Part shown: positions 50,051-59,730 of the stretch, one piece after another | How the letters are laid out: each line of letters begins with the position of its first letter | How positions within the stretch are numbered: position 1 is the stretch's first letter | From: SAR86 cluster bacterium AG-313-D11 | GTDB lineage: Bacteria; Pseudomonadota; Gammaproteobacteria; Magnimaribacterales; D2472 | DNA length: 64,000 bases | Reading direction: 5' to 3' | Assembly: GCA_003284215.1 (NCBI GenBank) | Contig: QBVW01000001.1 | Span: forward strand, 1 to 64,000 | The notes under the pieces: model-generated | What the model was told of the DNA's origin: nothing | The model's input: the letters and a program-made list of their open reading frames with translations, nothing else | Databases searched by the model: none | Translations under genes and position numbers: made by a program

Positions 50051-50461
50051 ATGAAAATATTAGTAATGGGATTGCCAGGTAGCGGCAAAACTTACCTTAC
50101 ACAAAGATTAGTGCCATTGCTTAATGCTGCATGGTATAACGCTGATCAAGTAAGAAAGATGTCTAATGATTGGGATTTTTCTGATGAAGGTAGAAAAAGA
50201 CAGTCTATGAGAATGAAGACATTTGCAGATTTTGAAAAATCACATGAAAGATATGTTGTATGTGATTTTGTCTGCCCCACCAAAGAAACGCGAGAAAATT
50301 TTGATGCTGACATTGTGATTTGGATGGATACAATTAAGGAGGGAAGATACGAAGATACTAATAAGCTTTTCCAAAACCCGGATAAGGTTGATTTCCATAT
50401 TACAGAATGGAATGAGCATAATCATGATGATGTGGCTAAGGAGATTTTAAAAAATGTTTAA
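50051..50461 (+). CDS. P-loop kinase, adenylylsulfate-kinase-like
   Basis: ILVMGLPGSGKTYLTQRLVPLL, YNADQVRK, VVCDFVCPTKETREN, FHITEW. Confidence 0.75.
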   Translation: MKILVMGLPGSGKTYLTQRLVPLLNAAWYNADQVRKMSNDWDFSDEGRKRQSMRMKTFADFEKSHERYVVCDFVCPTKETRENFDADIVIWMDTIKEGRYEDTNKLFQNPDKVDFHITEWNEHNHDDVAKEILKNV

Positions 50462-50846
50462 TTGGAAAAAACCAACAGTACAGATGTTAGGAAGATGGCA
50501 GCCTTGGCATGATGGTCATCAAGCACTATTCAAGAGGTGCATTGCAAAAACTGGTCAGGTAGCAATTCAAGTTCGCGATGTCCAGGGAGCTTCTGGTGGA
50601 GATGGGCAAGATGATAATCCTTTTGATTGGGATGCTGTTTGTCAGAATATTGAAGCCGGCCTTTTAAAAGATGGTTTCAAAAGAGGGCAAGAGTATGAAA
50701 TTATGTTGGTACCAAACATTGTAAATATTACTTATGGTCGTGGCGTAGGATATACATTTGAAGAAGAGATATTTGATAGCTCAGTAACTGAAATCAGCGC
50801 CACAAAAATTCGTCAAAAACTTAGAGATGAAGGCAAGCTCGATTAA
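50454..50846 (+). CDS. Cytidylyltransferase-like nucleotidyltransferase
   Basis: MLGRWQPWHDGHQALFKR (HxGH-like) and EISATKIRQKL (ISxTxxR-like) motifs. Confidence 0.75.
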   Translation: MFNWKKPTVQMLGRWQPWHDGHQALFKRCIAKTGQVAIQVRDVQGASGGDGQDDNPFDWDAVCQNIEAGLLKDGFKRGQEYEIMLVPNIVNITYGRGVGYTFEEEIFDSSVTEISATKIRQKLRDEGKLD

Positions 50847-50905
50847 TTTATTAGTTAGTTTCCCAAGATCATTGTTTAGTTTATAATCGCTTTTCCCAAT
50901 CTATT

Positions 50906-50983
<78 letters not shown>

Positions 50984-51067
50984 TATTTAAGATCTCTCAA
51001 ACACGAAATTATATTTTTTGTTTTGTTATCTATATAATTTATTATTTCCTGACATACATTAATCTTT

Positions 51068-52630
51068 ATGAAAAAGTTTCTTTTTTATTTGTTTATCTCT
51101 TTTTGCTTAGATATTTTTGCTCACACAAACTCAATTACAGCAAAGTATCCAGACGAGATGGCTCATTTACCATCTCCTCTGCCAGACAGAGTTGTCTTAA
51201 CATGGAATGATGATCCTGCTTCAACTCAGGTAGTAAATTGGCGAACAGATGTATCTGTTTTGGAAGGCATTGCACAGCTAGCAATAGCAAATTCAAATGG
51301 AAGGGCGCTTGATCCAAAAGAAGTTAAAGCAGAAACAACTTATTTTAAAAGCGACATCAATGAGGCTCATTATCATAGTGTCATATTTAAGAATCTAAAG
51401 TCAGACACTCTCTATGCATATCGAGTTGGAGACGGCATAAATTGGACGGAGTATTATCATTTCAAAACAGCTAGTTCTGAAGCAAAACCTTTTAGCTTTA
51501 TTTATTTTGGTGATGCGCAGAATGAAGTAAAGACTCATTGGTCAAGGGTATTCAGAGAGGCATTCCGAGACGCCCCAAGGGCAGCATTTACACTTCATGC
51601 AGGAGATCTTGTTGATGTTCACAATATGGATTCGCAATGGGGTGAGTGGCATCAAGGACCTGACTGGGTCAACGGAACTATTCCTGTTATTGCAACGCCA
51701 GGAAACCATGAATATCAGAAGGACTCAGAGCTGAAGAGAATATGGACAACCAAAGAGGGCAAAAGGATCAATATTGATATTAAATCTTACAATAATGATA
51801 TTCCAGGAATGCTTATACTTGATATTGAAGATTCCGAGGGTAAAGCAGGAACAATAGATCTTCAGGACTCTGGAAAAATAATAACAGTTGATGAAGGAAT
51901 TGAATTAATAACAGGATTTTCAAAAGATGAACTTGCTGATCAATTTATTTTAGGTGGCAAAGCTCCTTTATATGATCGTCTTAGAAACTCAAGTGGTATT
52001 GAAAAAGTAAGCAGCCACTGGAGACCACAGTTCTCTTTTCCGATTCAAGATGTTCCTGATGAAAGGCTAAAGGAAACCCTATACTACATAGACTATCAAG
52101 GTGTTCGTTTTATATCATTAGACTCCAATATTGCTATTGAGGATCAGGTGAGTTGGTTGAGAAACACTCTTGAAAATAATCTAAATCGTTGGACAGTAAT
52201 CACTTTTCATCATCCATTTTATTCACCTGCTTCTGATCGGGATAACAAAAACATGCGCCAATTATGGAAGCCAATATTAGACGAATTTAAAGTTGATTTA
52301 GTTTTAAGTGGCCATGATCATACTTACGCAAGAACTGGCTTAATTGAAACTAAGAATATTAAAAATATTCCAACAGGTTATCAGCAAGCATATGATCCTA
52401 AGATTGGGACTGTGCACGTAGTCTCCGTCAGTGGCCCCAAAATGTATGAAATTACTAAGGGGAGCTATGCTAAAAAGTTTGGGGAGAATACTCAGCTTTA
52501 TCAAATTATTGATATTGATAAAAATATTCTAAGATTTCGAGCCTATACCGCTACAGGAAAATTATACGATGAGTTTATGCTAGAAAAGCGTCTAGGCAAG
52601 CCAAATTTATTAATAGAATCTAATCCTTAA
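51068..52630 (+). CDS. Purple acid phosphatase-like metallophosphoesterase with signal peptide
   Basis: FGDAQNE, HAGDLVD, TPGNHEY, TFHHPFYS, LSGHDHTYART. Confidence 0.88.
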   Translation: MKKFLFYLFISFCLDIFAHTNSITAKYPDEMAHLPSPLPDRVVLTWNDDPASTQVVNWRTDVSVLEGIAQLAIANSNGRALDPKEVKAETTYFKSDINEAHYHSVIFKNLKSDTLYAYRVGDGINWTEYYHFKTASSEAKPFSFIYFGDAQNEVKTHWSRVFREAFRDAPRAAFTLHAGDLVDVHNMDSQWGEWHQGPDWVNGTIPVIATPGNHEYQKDSELKRIWTTKEGKRINIDIKSYNNDIPGMLILDIEDSEGKAGTIDLQDSGKIITVDEGIELITGFSKDELADQFILGGKAPLYDRLRNSSGIEKVSSHWRPQFSFPIQDVPDERLKETLYYIDYQGVRFISLDSNIAIEDQVSWLRNTLENNLNRWTVITFHHPFYSPASDRDNKNMRQLWKPILDEFKVDLVLSGHDHTYARTGLIETKNIKNIPTGYQQAYDPKIGTVHVVSVSGPKMYEITKGSYAKKFGENTQLYQIIDIDKNILRFRAYTATGKLYDEFMLEKRLGKPNLLIESNP

Positions 52631-52641
52631 AAATTTTTTGT

Positions 52642-53955
52642 ATGGAAAATATTGATAAATCAAAATCAAACATGCAAAAAGTTGCGCTTACAGCTTTAGC
52701 TGGAACCAGCATAGAATGGTATGACTTTTTTCTTTACGGTGCCGCTGCAGCATTAATATTTCCAACAGCTTTTTTTGGTGAAGCCACTCCTTCTACTGCT
52801 TTAATTTTGTCCTTGCTAACTTTTGCAGCTGGTTTTATTGCAAGGCCAATTGGCGGGATTATTTTTGGTCACTATGGCGACAAAGTTGGCAGAAAAAAAA
52901 CTTTAGTTATGGCTTTAATCTTAATGGGAGTATCTTCAACTTTGATAGGCCTATTACCTACATATGCAATGATAGGCATCACCGCACCAATATTACTTAC
53001 TTCACTTCGATTTGCTCAAGGGCTTGCAATTGGCGGACAATGGGGAGGAGCCATGTTGTTAGTTACTGAAAGTGCTCCATCTACTCAAAGAGGCTACTAT
53101 GGTGCTTTTGCTCAAGCTGGAGCTCCTGTAGGGGTAATTCTGGCCAATCTTGCTTTTATAATAACGAGCACACTAGTTTCTGAGGAATCTTTTTATGCTT
53201 GGGGATGGCGTATACCTTTTCTTGCGAGTGCAATTTTAATTGGAATAAGCATGTATATTCAATTAAATCTAGAAGATACGGATGCTTTTCAGGAGCTACA
53301 AGCCTCCAAGCAAGTTGACGAAGATCACAAGGAATCAATAGAGAGATCACCAATACTTGAAGCAATAAGAAAATATCCAAATCGAATCGCATTGGCTGCA
53401 GGTGCCTTCCTATCGATCCAAGTAACTTTTTATATTTTAATAGCTTTTTTGCTTGCATATGGAGTTACAAGCGCAGATATGTCCAGAGATGATATGTTGG
53501 CTGCTGTTTTAATTGCATCAGCGATAATGGTTCCATTGCAATTTATATTTTCATCTTTTTCAGATCGTCATGGAAGAAAGGGTATATTTATGACTGGCGC
53601 AATTCTTACAGGTTTATGGGCCTTTGCGATATTTCCCCTTGTCGACACTGGAAACTTTTGGCTGATCGTTCTGGCTATAACAATTGGCTTAATATTTGTC
53701 GCTATGATGTATGGTCCCCAAGCTGCATTTTTTACAGAGCTGTTTACTACAGAGGTAAGGTATTCCGGAGCAACGTTGGGTTATCAATTTGGAGCAATTT
53801 TAGGAGGAGCATTTGCTCCAACTATCGCAGCTTTTCTTTGGAACAACTATGGAATAGTTTGGGTCTCTGTATATATTTCTTTTGCCTCGTTGCTTACCTT
53901 ATTTTCTGTGATGGCATTAACAGAAACTTTTGAAACTAACTTAAATGAAAAATAA
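52642..53955 (+). CDS. MFS transporter, metabolite:H+ symporter-like
   Basis: GTSIEWYDFFLYGAAAALIFP, ARPIGGIIFGHYGDKVGRKKTL. Confidence 0.9.
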   Translation: MENIDKSKSNMQKVALTALAGTSIEWYDFFLYGAAAALIFPTAFFGEATPSTALILSLLTFAAGFIARPIGGIIFGHYGDKVGRKKTLVMALILMGVSSTLIGLLPTYAMIGITAPILLTSLRFAQGLAIGGQWGGAMLLVTESAPSTQRGYYGAFAQAGAPVGVILANLAFIITSTLVSEESFYAWGWRIPFLASAILIGISMYIQLNLEDTDAFQELQASKQVDEDHKESIERSPILEAIRKYPNRIALAAGAFLSIQVTFYILIAFLLAYGVTSADMSRDDMLAAVLIASAIMVPLQFIFSSFSDRHGRKGIFMTGAILTGLWAFAIFPLVDTGNFWLIVLAITIGLIFVAMMYGPQAAFFTELFTTEVRYSGATLGYQFGAILGGAFAPTIAAFLWNNYGIVWVSVYISFASLLTLFSVMALTETFETNLNEK

Positions 53956-53989
53956 TATGTTGCGATGCATAAATTTAAAAGACTAACAA

Positions 53990-56848
53990 TCAATCATTCA
54001 TGGCTGCCCATGAAAAGAAATCACTATCCTTGAAATCCTTGCCTCTAAGCTGAACATTAATATTCATCAATTTTCCATCAAAGGTCATTGAGTTGTTCAG
54101 GTCAACTAAATCTTGTTTTGTTGAGCCCGCTATATATTTTTTGACTTGTTCTTGGGTATCAAATAAGTAATTGCCTTGTTGCCAATCATAAACATAGCCA
54201 CCAGACTCGACATAAATATTTTCCGGCTTTTGATTCATATCATCTAAAATTGCTTTTTTAGTACCTTCAACCGTTTTCTCATTTATTTTTTCAAGAGCAA
54301 TAGCAAATCCATACTGAAAATTAATAATTTTCTCTTTAAGACTTTGTAAGTCTGTGTTGTCACTAATAATTACCATTGATATTGCTGGATATTCCCTTAT
54401 TCTGCTCTCAAAGCTATTGACCACATATCCAACTTGTTGGTCAGTTCGCAAGCTATTGAAGAAAGTAGGAGCTAGTAGTTTATTTAAAATTCTAAATTGG
54501 CTAAATACTTTCAGTGATTTCTCTGGATAAATGCTTATATCAACCATTCCTATGCCATCTCTAGGAATGCTAACTTTCTTCATTCTAGAAGTGCCAGTCT
54601 TAACATTGAAATTATCCTCAAGATGCCATGGATCAGTTGCTGTAGTTGCACCCAGTAGATCTCTTGAATCAGATGCGAATAATTTAAATTCATCCGGTGA
54701 AAAAAGACCATGTCCGTATATGTCAAGAAAGATAGACTGATTTAATTTTTTTTGGAAAATTTCAACATCTGCAAGCTGAAAATTATTTAAAGCATTAAGA
54801 ATTTGTTTTTTTGAATATATATTCGGCGGTCGTTTGATTGCATTATCTGTGTACCAATCTAATTGGTCGGAAACATCTTGCTCATCAAAACCTTCCCAAT
54901 AATCTTGCAAAATTTTAGTTGCATTTTTAAAGGTTCTTTCATCTGGCGCGAACTCAGAATATTTCTGTATTAGTTGTTTCGCATACTGAATTTGTTTACT
55001 GCTTCTTCCGTAGAATCTAAATATCATATTGCCCTGATCATCCGGAGATGGATCCAAAGCTATGCCTCGTTTATATGCCCTCTGATAAAACCTTCTATTT
55101 TTTTGAATAAACATCACAGTCAATAAACCAGAAGCAATGTAGTTCTCTAGACTGATAATAGGTAATTCAGAAATTAGGCCAATTTGGAGCATGCTTTCTT
55201 TGCCGCTGAAGTTTTGAGTATGTGATAAATAAGCTTGGACACCTTCTGATGAAAATACTTTTTGAGGAGTCTCAAACCCAGCAAGTATTTTATTAGAAGC
55301 AGCATCATCATCTTCAATTAATTCAGCTGCAGGTATGGCAAGAGCATATTGAGATTTTTCCCAATTTAGAAAATCTGAATCTTTAATATCTTCAACTCTA
55401 TATCCTCCATCAGCAAATTGAAGTTGCTGATTGATTTCTTCATTTGGACCTACATGATAGATTCTGACATTTTCTGGTTTCATTTGACTCAATACGCTGA
55501 GGATGAGATCCGCATCAAAATCCTCAGTTACATATTCATATTCAATCAAATGAACTGGTTCTATTTCAAAAATGCGTTCAGTCAAGGTCAATGCAGCTTG
55601 CAATGGGGGCAGGCTTGAATAATTATCATATGCGATGTTGTTAGTTGCTTTCAGTTCGTTGTAATGATCGAGTGTTACGCCGTTTTCACTTATCATATTT
55701 AAGTAATTGAAAATCATAGAAATAATATCGTCCTTATTTTTTTCACCAAACTCGGTAAGGTTTACGTCAATAAACATAGAGCCATCGAAACCCCAAACAT
55801 CTGGTAAAAATGATGCCTGACCGCCTTGGATATATCCTTCATCGTCTAATTTCCCCATTAAAGAATTTTTTTCTTGAGAATTTAAAATTTTTGCTAGATA
55901 TTGATTAGGTTTTTTCTTCCAATCACTTAAATTATTTTTTATAGGAAATTCAAGGCCAATCCCAGATGATTTTTCCTTGCTTTTTATGTATATATTCTTC
56001 TTAAGATTGGTGGATAAATATGCTGGGATATTAATTCTCTGCCTATCGATTTTTTTATTTTTGATGCCGGCAAAGTATTTTTTTGCAAGTCGTTTTAGCT
56101 TCTGTGGAGATTCATTCCCAACAAGAACTAATTTCATAATATTGGAAGAATAGTATTGATTATAAAAATCTTTTAATTCTTTTAATAAAGTTTCTCTTTT
56201 TGCTGATAGCGTTTCTTTATTTCCCACACCTAAGAGAATACGAGGATGATTGGGGTTGCCGGTCATTGAAGCTGCCCTTGATCTTATGAAGGGTTCAGAT
56301 TGCCTTCTGAGAAGCCACTCAGAATTAACTGCATTAATTTCTTTTTCGACCATGTCACCATTAAATAAAGGGGCCTTAATTGCTGAGCTTAATCTATCTA
56401 GTGCATCAGGAAATTTATCGCTGTTGATAGAAAAAAGATAAGTTGTCTGCTGTGCAGCTGTATAGGCATTTGTTTGCCCACCATTTTCACTTATAAATTG
56501 CATATATTCATTTGGCGATTTATATTTTTCAGAGCCCATGAAAATCATATGCTCAAGAAAATGTGCTATTCCTTGAGCATTTTTTGGATCTTGAAATTGA
56601 CCAACTTCAACACTTAGAGTTGCTGCAGATGTAGCAAGACTTGGATCACTTACAGTGATGACCTCTATTCCATTTTTCAGAGTAAAAGTTTCATATTCTC
56701 TAGAATCTGCTGGGCTTTTATTAACAGTTCCTGCCTCAGCTATCAAGGGAATGAGGAGAAAGAATACACTCAATCTTTTTAGTTTATATTTCATATTATT
56801 TTTATTATTCAACACTTTATTTATATTTTTTATTAGAGCATCAAGCAT
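53990..56848 (-). CDS. M16 family peptidase (insulinase/pitrilysin-like)
   Basis: HFLEHMIFMGSEKY (HxxEH) with downstream conserved Glu; ~950 aa. Confidence 0.92.
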   Translation of the reverse strand: MLDALIKNINKVLNNKNNMKYKLKRLSVFFLLIPLIAEAGTVNKSPADSREYETFTLKNGIEVITVSDPSLATSAATLSVEVGQFQDPKNAQGIAHFLEHMIFMGSEKYKSPNEYMQFISENGGQTNAYTAAQQTTYLFSINSDKFPDALDRLSSAIKAPLFNGDMVEKEINAVNSEWLLRRQSEPFIRSRAASMTGNPNHPRILLGVGNKETLSAKRETLLKELKDFYNQYYSSNIMKLVLVGNESPQKLKRLAKKYFAGIKNKKIDRQRINIPAYLSTNLKKNIYIKSKEKSSGIGLEFPIKNNLSDWKKKPNQYLAKILNSQEKNSLMGKLDDEGYIQGGQASFLPDVWGFDGSMFIDVNLTEFGEKNKDDIISMIFNYLNMISENGVTLDHYNELKATNNIAYDNYSSLPPLQAALTLTERIFEIEPVHLIEYEYVTEDFDADLILSVLSQMKPENVRIYHVGPNEEINQQLQFADGGYRVEDIKDSDFLNWEKSQYALAIPAAELIEDDDAASNKILAGFETPQKVFSSEGVQAYLSHTQNFSGKESMLQIGLISELPIISLENYIASGLLTVMFIQKNRRFYQRAYKRGIALDPSPDDQGNMIFRFYGRSSKQIQYAKQLIQKYSEFAPDERTFKNATKILQDYWEGFDEQDVSDQLDWYTDNAIKRPPNIYSKKQILNALNNFQLADVEIFQKKLNQSIFLDIYGHGLFSPDEFKLFASDSRDLLGATTATDPWHLEDNFNVKTGTSRMKKVSIPRDGIGMVDISIYPEKSLKVFSQFRILNKLLAPTFFNSLRTDQQVGYVVNSFESRIREYPAISMVIISDNTDLQSLKEKIINFQYGFAIALEKINEKTVEGTKKAILDDMNQKPENIYVESGGYVYDWQQGNYLFDTQEQVKKYIAGSTKQDLVDLNNSMTFDGKLMNINVQLRGKDFKDSDFFSWAAMND

Positions 56849-56954
56849 AAGCTCAAATAATAAGTTCCTTTTAAGTATATAGCTTAATAGAAATATTATT
56901 TTTAAGGGATTAAAAAATATAGATTTTATGAAACTTATTTTATAAGATTATATA

Positions 56955-57036
56955 AATTGCAAAGGGGTGGTTTTAACCTGAGATCTATATGAAACCCTTT
57001 GAACCTGATCCATACAATAATGGCGGAGGAATTGCA
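56955..57036 (+). promoter_or_regulatory. TPP riboswitch (THI element)
   Basis: GGGGTGG...CCTGAGATCTATATGAAACCCTTTGAACCTGATCCATACAATAATGGCGGAGGA matches the THI-box core (CTGAGA...ACCCTTTGAACCTGATC...). Confidence 0.93.
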
Positions 57037-59141
57037 TGCAAATCTATAAAAGTATTTTTTTTTCACTTCTCTTTATATTTATAAGCATTGATTTGTTGAC
57101 TGAGGATGTTGAGGAAATAATTGTAAAGGGAAATTGGCGGGAATCTTCAGCGCTTCAGAAAAGCTCTAGCATTGTTATTCTTAATAAAAAAATTCTAGAA
57201 TCTCAACCAGTAAAACATTTTGAAAATCTTTCATATTTAGTTCCAAATCTTAATTTTGCTGCAAGTGACTCTAGAGCTAGACATTTTCAAATCAGAGGAA
57301 TTGGCGAGAGATCTGGATATGAAAGAACTCCAAATTCTGCGGTTGGATTTTTAATAGATGATATTGATTACTCAGGTCAAGGCGGCATAGCAACAACTTT
57401 TGATTTAGAACAAATTGAAGTTCATAGAGGGCCTCAAGGCTCTAGAATTGGTTCTAATGCAATGGCTGGCTTGATTTATTTAAAAACAAAAGAGCCAACT
57501 GAAAAATTTGAGGCAATCAGTGAGCTTACTTCAGGAACTTTTAATACCTTAAATGCAGGGATTGCATTTGGAGGGCCAACTAACTTCAGTGACAATCTTT
57601 CGTATAGACTTGCCCTCAGAAAAGATTATTCAGATGGATTTAGAAAGAACTTGTATTCAGGCAAATCAGATACATCGAAAAAAGATGAAAGCACCTATCG
57701 TCTAAAAATTGACTGGGATTTCTCAGATAAAACAATATTCAAGTTTCTTATTACTCAAATAGACCTAAATGATCCTGCAGATATATGGGCAATTGATGGA
57801 AGCTTGAATACCCTTTCAGATAGGCCCGGAATGGATTCTCAAAAGACAAATGCGTATGGAATAAAAATCTTTCACCAGCTTAGTGGAAAAGAATTTCAAA
57901 GCTTAAGTAGCATGACCGATTCAGATATTGTTATCAGTTACGATGCAGATTGGGGCAACCCATTATCTCATGCGCCATATATTTATGACTATTTTTCAGA
58001 AACTATAAGAAATAGAAAGACTATTGCCCAGGAATTTAGATTAGTTTCAGATTCAGTTGATTTTGATTTAAATAAAAAGACTGAATGGGTTATTGGCATT
58101 AGTTACTTTGATGTTACCGAAGGCAATTATAAAAAGGATGACGGAGTATATGGGGACCCATCTGATCCCTTCGGCCCTTATTTCAGTGAATCTCTATTTT
58201 CAAGCAAATTTTCTTCTGAAAGTTTCTCACTTTTTGGAAATTTAGATTACTTTATAAATGAATCTTTAAAGTTTTCAATGGGAGCCCGATGGGAAAATTA
58301 TGAATCACAATATGCAGATTCATTGGGCGAGTTATTTAATCCATCAGATAAAATGTCAGGTGGAAAAATTTCTCTTAATAAAAATTTAAATGATAGCTCT
58401 AATATTTTTATAAGCATTGCAAGAGGTTTCAATCATGGAGGATTTAACCTTAATCTTGGCCTGGCACCATCATCCAAAAATAGTAACTTGTATTATGATC
58501 CTGAATTTTTAACGAATTACGAAATTGGATTTAATTCTCAGCTCTTTTATAAGATGATGAGTGTCTCTGCTGTAATTTTTTATTCTGATAGAGATGACCA
58601 GCAAGTTTTAATATCTACTCAAGTTGATCCAACAGACCCAAATACATTCTCTTTTTTAACTCAGAATGCTGCGGAAGGAATAAATAAAGGAGTAGAGCTT
58701 AATCTTGATATGAAGCTATCAGAGTCTATATATATCTTTTCAAGATTTGGCCTACTGCAAACAGATATCAATAATTGGAAGTCTAGACCTGATTTGGAGG
58801 GCAGGGCTCAAGCGCATGCACCTAAAAAAAGTTTCGCATTAGGAATTAATTGGTCCATAACAGACAGAGCATCTTTATCGATCGATTTAGTTGGCAAAAG
58901 CAGCTTTTATTATTCTGATTCTCACGATAATCAATCAAAGTCATATTCATTAACAAATATAAATTATGATTATTCAATTGGACGGTGGACATACTCTATT
59001 TGGGCTCGAAATGTATTTGATGAATATTATTCAGTTCGTGGTTTTTATTTTGGAAATGAAGCTCCCGATTTCAAAGACACTCTATACGAGCGACATGGTG
59101 ATCCAAGGCATCTAGGCCTTACAGCGAGATATGATTTTTAA
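57036..59141 (+). CDS. TonB-dependent outer membrane receptor (predicted thiamin-related)
   Basis: Plug-domain motifs (FQIRGIGE, IEVHRGPQGSRIGSNAMAGLIYLKT), C-terminal Phe; directly downstream of TPP riboswitch. Confidence 0.92.
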   Translation: MQIYKSIFFSLLFIFISIDLLTEDVEEIIVKGNWRESSALQKSSSIVILNKKILESQPVKHFENLSYLVPNLNFAASDSRARHFQIRGIGERSGYERTPNSAVGFLIDDIDYSGQGGIATTFDLEQIEVHRGPQGSRIGSNAMAGLIYLKTKEPTEKFEAISELTSGTFNTLNAGIAFGGPTNFSDNLSYRLALRKDYSDGFRKNLYSGKSDTSKKDESTYRLKIDWDFSDKTIFKFLITQIDLNDPADIWAIDGSLNTLSDRPGMDSQKTNAYGIKIFHQLSGKEFQSLSSMTDSDIVISYDADWGNPLSHAPYIYDYFSETIRNRKTIAQEFRLVSDSVDFDLNKKTEWVIGISYFDVTEGNYKKDDGVYGDPSDPFGPYFSESLFSSKFSSESFSLFGNLDYFINESLKFSMGARWENYESQYADSLGELFNPSDKMSGGKISLNKNLNDSSNIFISIARGFNHGGFNLNLGLAPSSKNSNLYYDPEFLTNYEIGFNSQLFYKMMSVSAVIFYSDRDDQQVLISTQVDPTDPNTFSFLTQNAAEGINKGVELNLDMKLSESIYIFSRFGLLQTDINNWKSRPDLEGRAQAHAPKKSFALGINWSITDRASLSIDLVGKSSFYYSDSHDNQSKSYSLTNINYDYSIGRWTYSIWARNVFDEYYSVRGFYFGNEAPDFKDTLYERHGDPRHLGLTARYDF

Positions 59142-59730
59142 CTATATTTTTCAGAATTGGATTGAGATATCAGCGGTTATTCTTGCAATCTTATATCTTG
59201 TCTTAGCGGTCAAACAGAATATTTTATGTTGGGTCTGCGGAATTATTAGCTCGGCTTTATACTTTTTTATAATGCGCTCAGCTGGATTGTACATGGAGGC
59301 ATATTTACAAATTTTTTATGTCTTCATGGGTTTTTATGGTTGGTCACAATGGAAAAAGGAAACAATAAATAAAGAAAATTTTGTTGTACATACTTGGAGT
59401 AAATTACATCATTTTTTTGCTCTTTCAATGATATTAATACTGTCATTTCTTTCGGGCACTTTGCTAAGCACATTCACAGATTCATCACTTCCATTCCTAG
59501 ATGCCTTAGTGACTTGGGGAGCAGTAGTGGCAACTTACATGGTCGCAAAAAAATTGCTCGAAAATTGGCTATATTGGTTAGTTGTTGATTCAATTTCAAT
59601 ACTATTGTTTATTTCAAGAGATCTTTGGCTCACAGCATGTTTGTTTGGAATTTATATAGTAATAATAATGTTTGGCTTTCGTTCGTGGAGGCAAGCTCTG
59701 AAGGAGAATGATGCAGTCAACCATAGATAA
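59131..59730 (+). CDS. PnuC-family transporter (PnuT-like, predicted thiamin)
   Basis: NILCWVCGIISSALYFFIMRSAGLYMEAYLQIFYVFMGFYGWSQWKK. Confidence 0.9.
   Translation: MIFNYIFQNWIEISAVILAILYLVLAVKQNILCWVCGIISSALYFFIMRSAGLYMEAYLQIFYVFMGFYGWSQWKKETINKENFVVHTWSKLHHFFALSMILILSFLSGTLLSTFTDSSLPFLDALVTWGAVVATYMVAKKLLENWLYWLVVDSISILLFISRDLWLTACLFGIYIVIIMFGFRSWRQALKENDAVNHR

Noticed and set aside
53616-53933. 105-aa plus-strand ORF inside the MFS transporter
   Set aside because: Alternate-frame ORF within a strongly supported gene; Cys/Trp-rich composition is not protein-like here.
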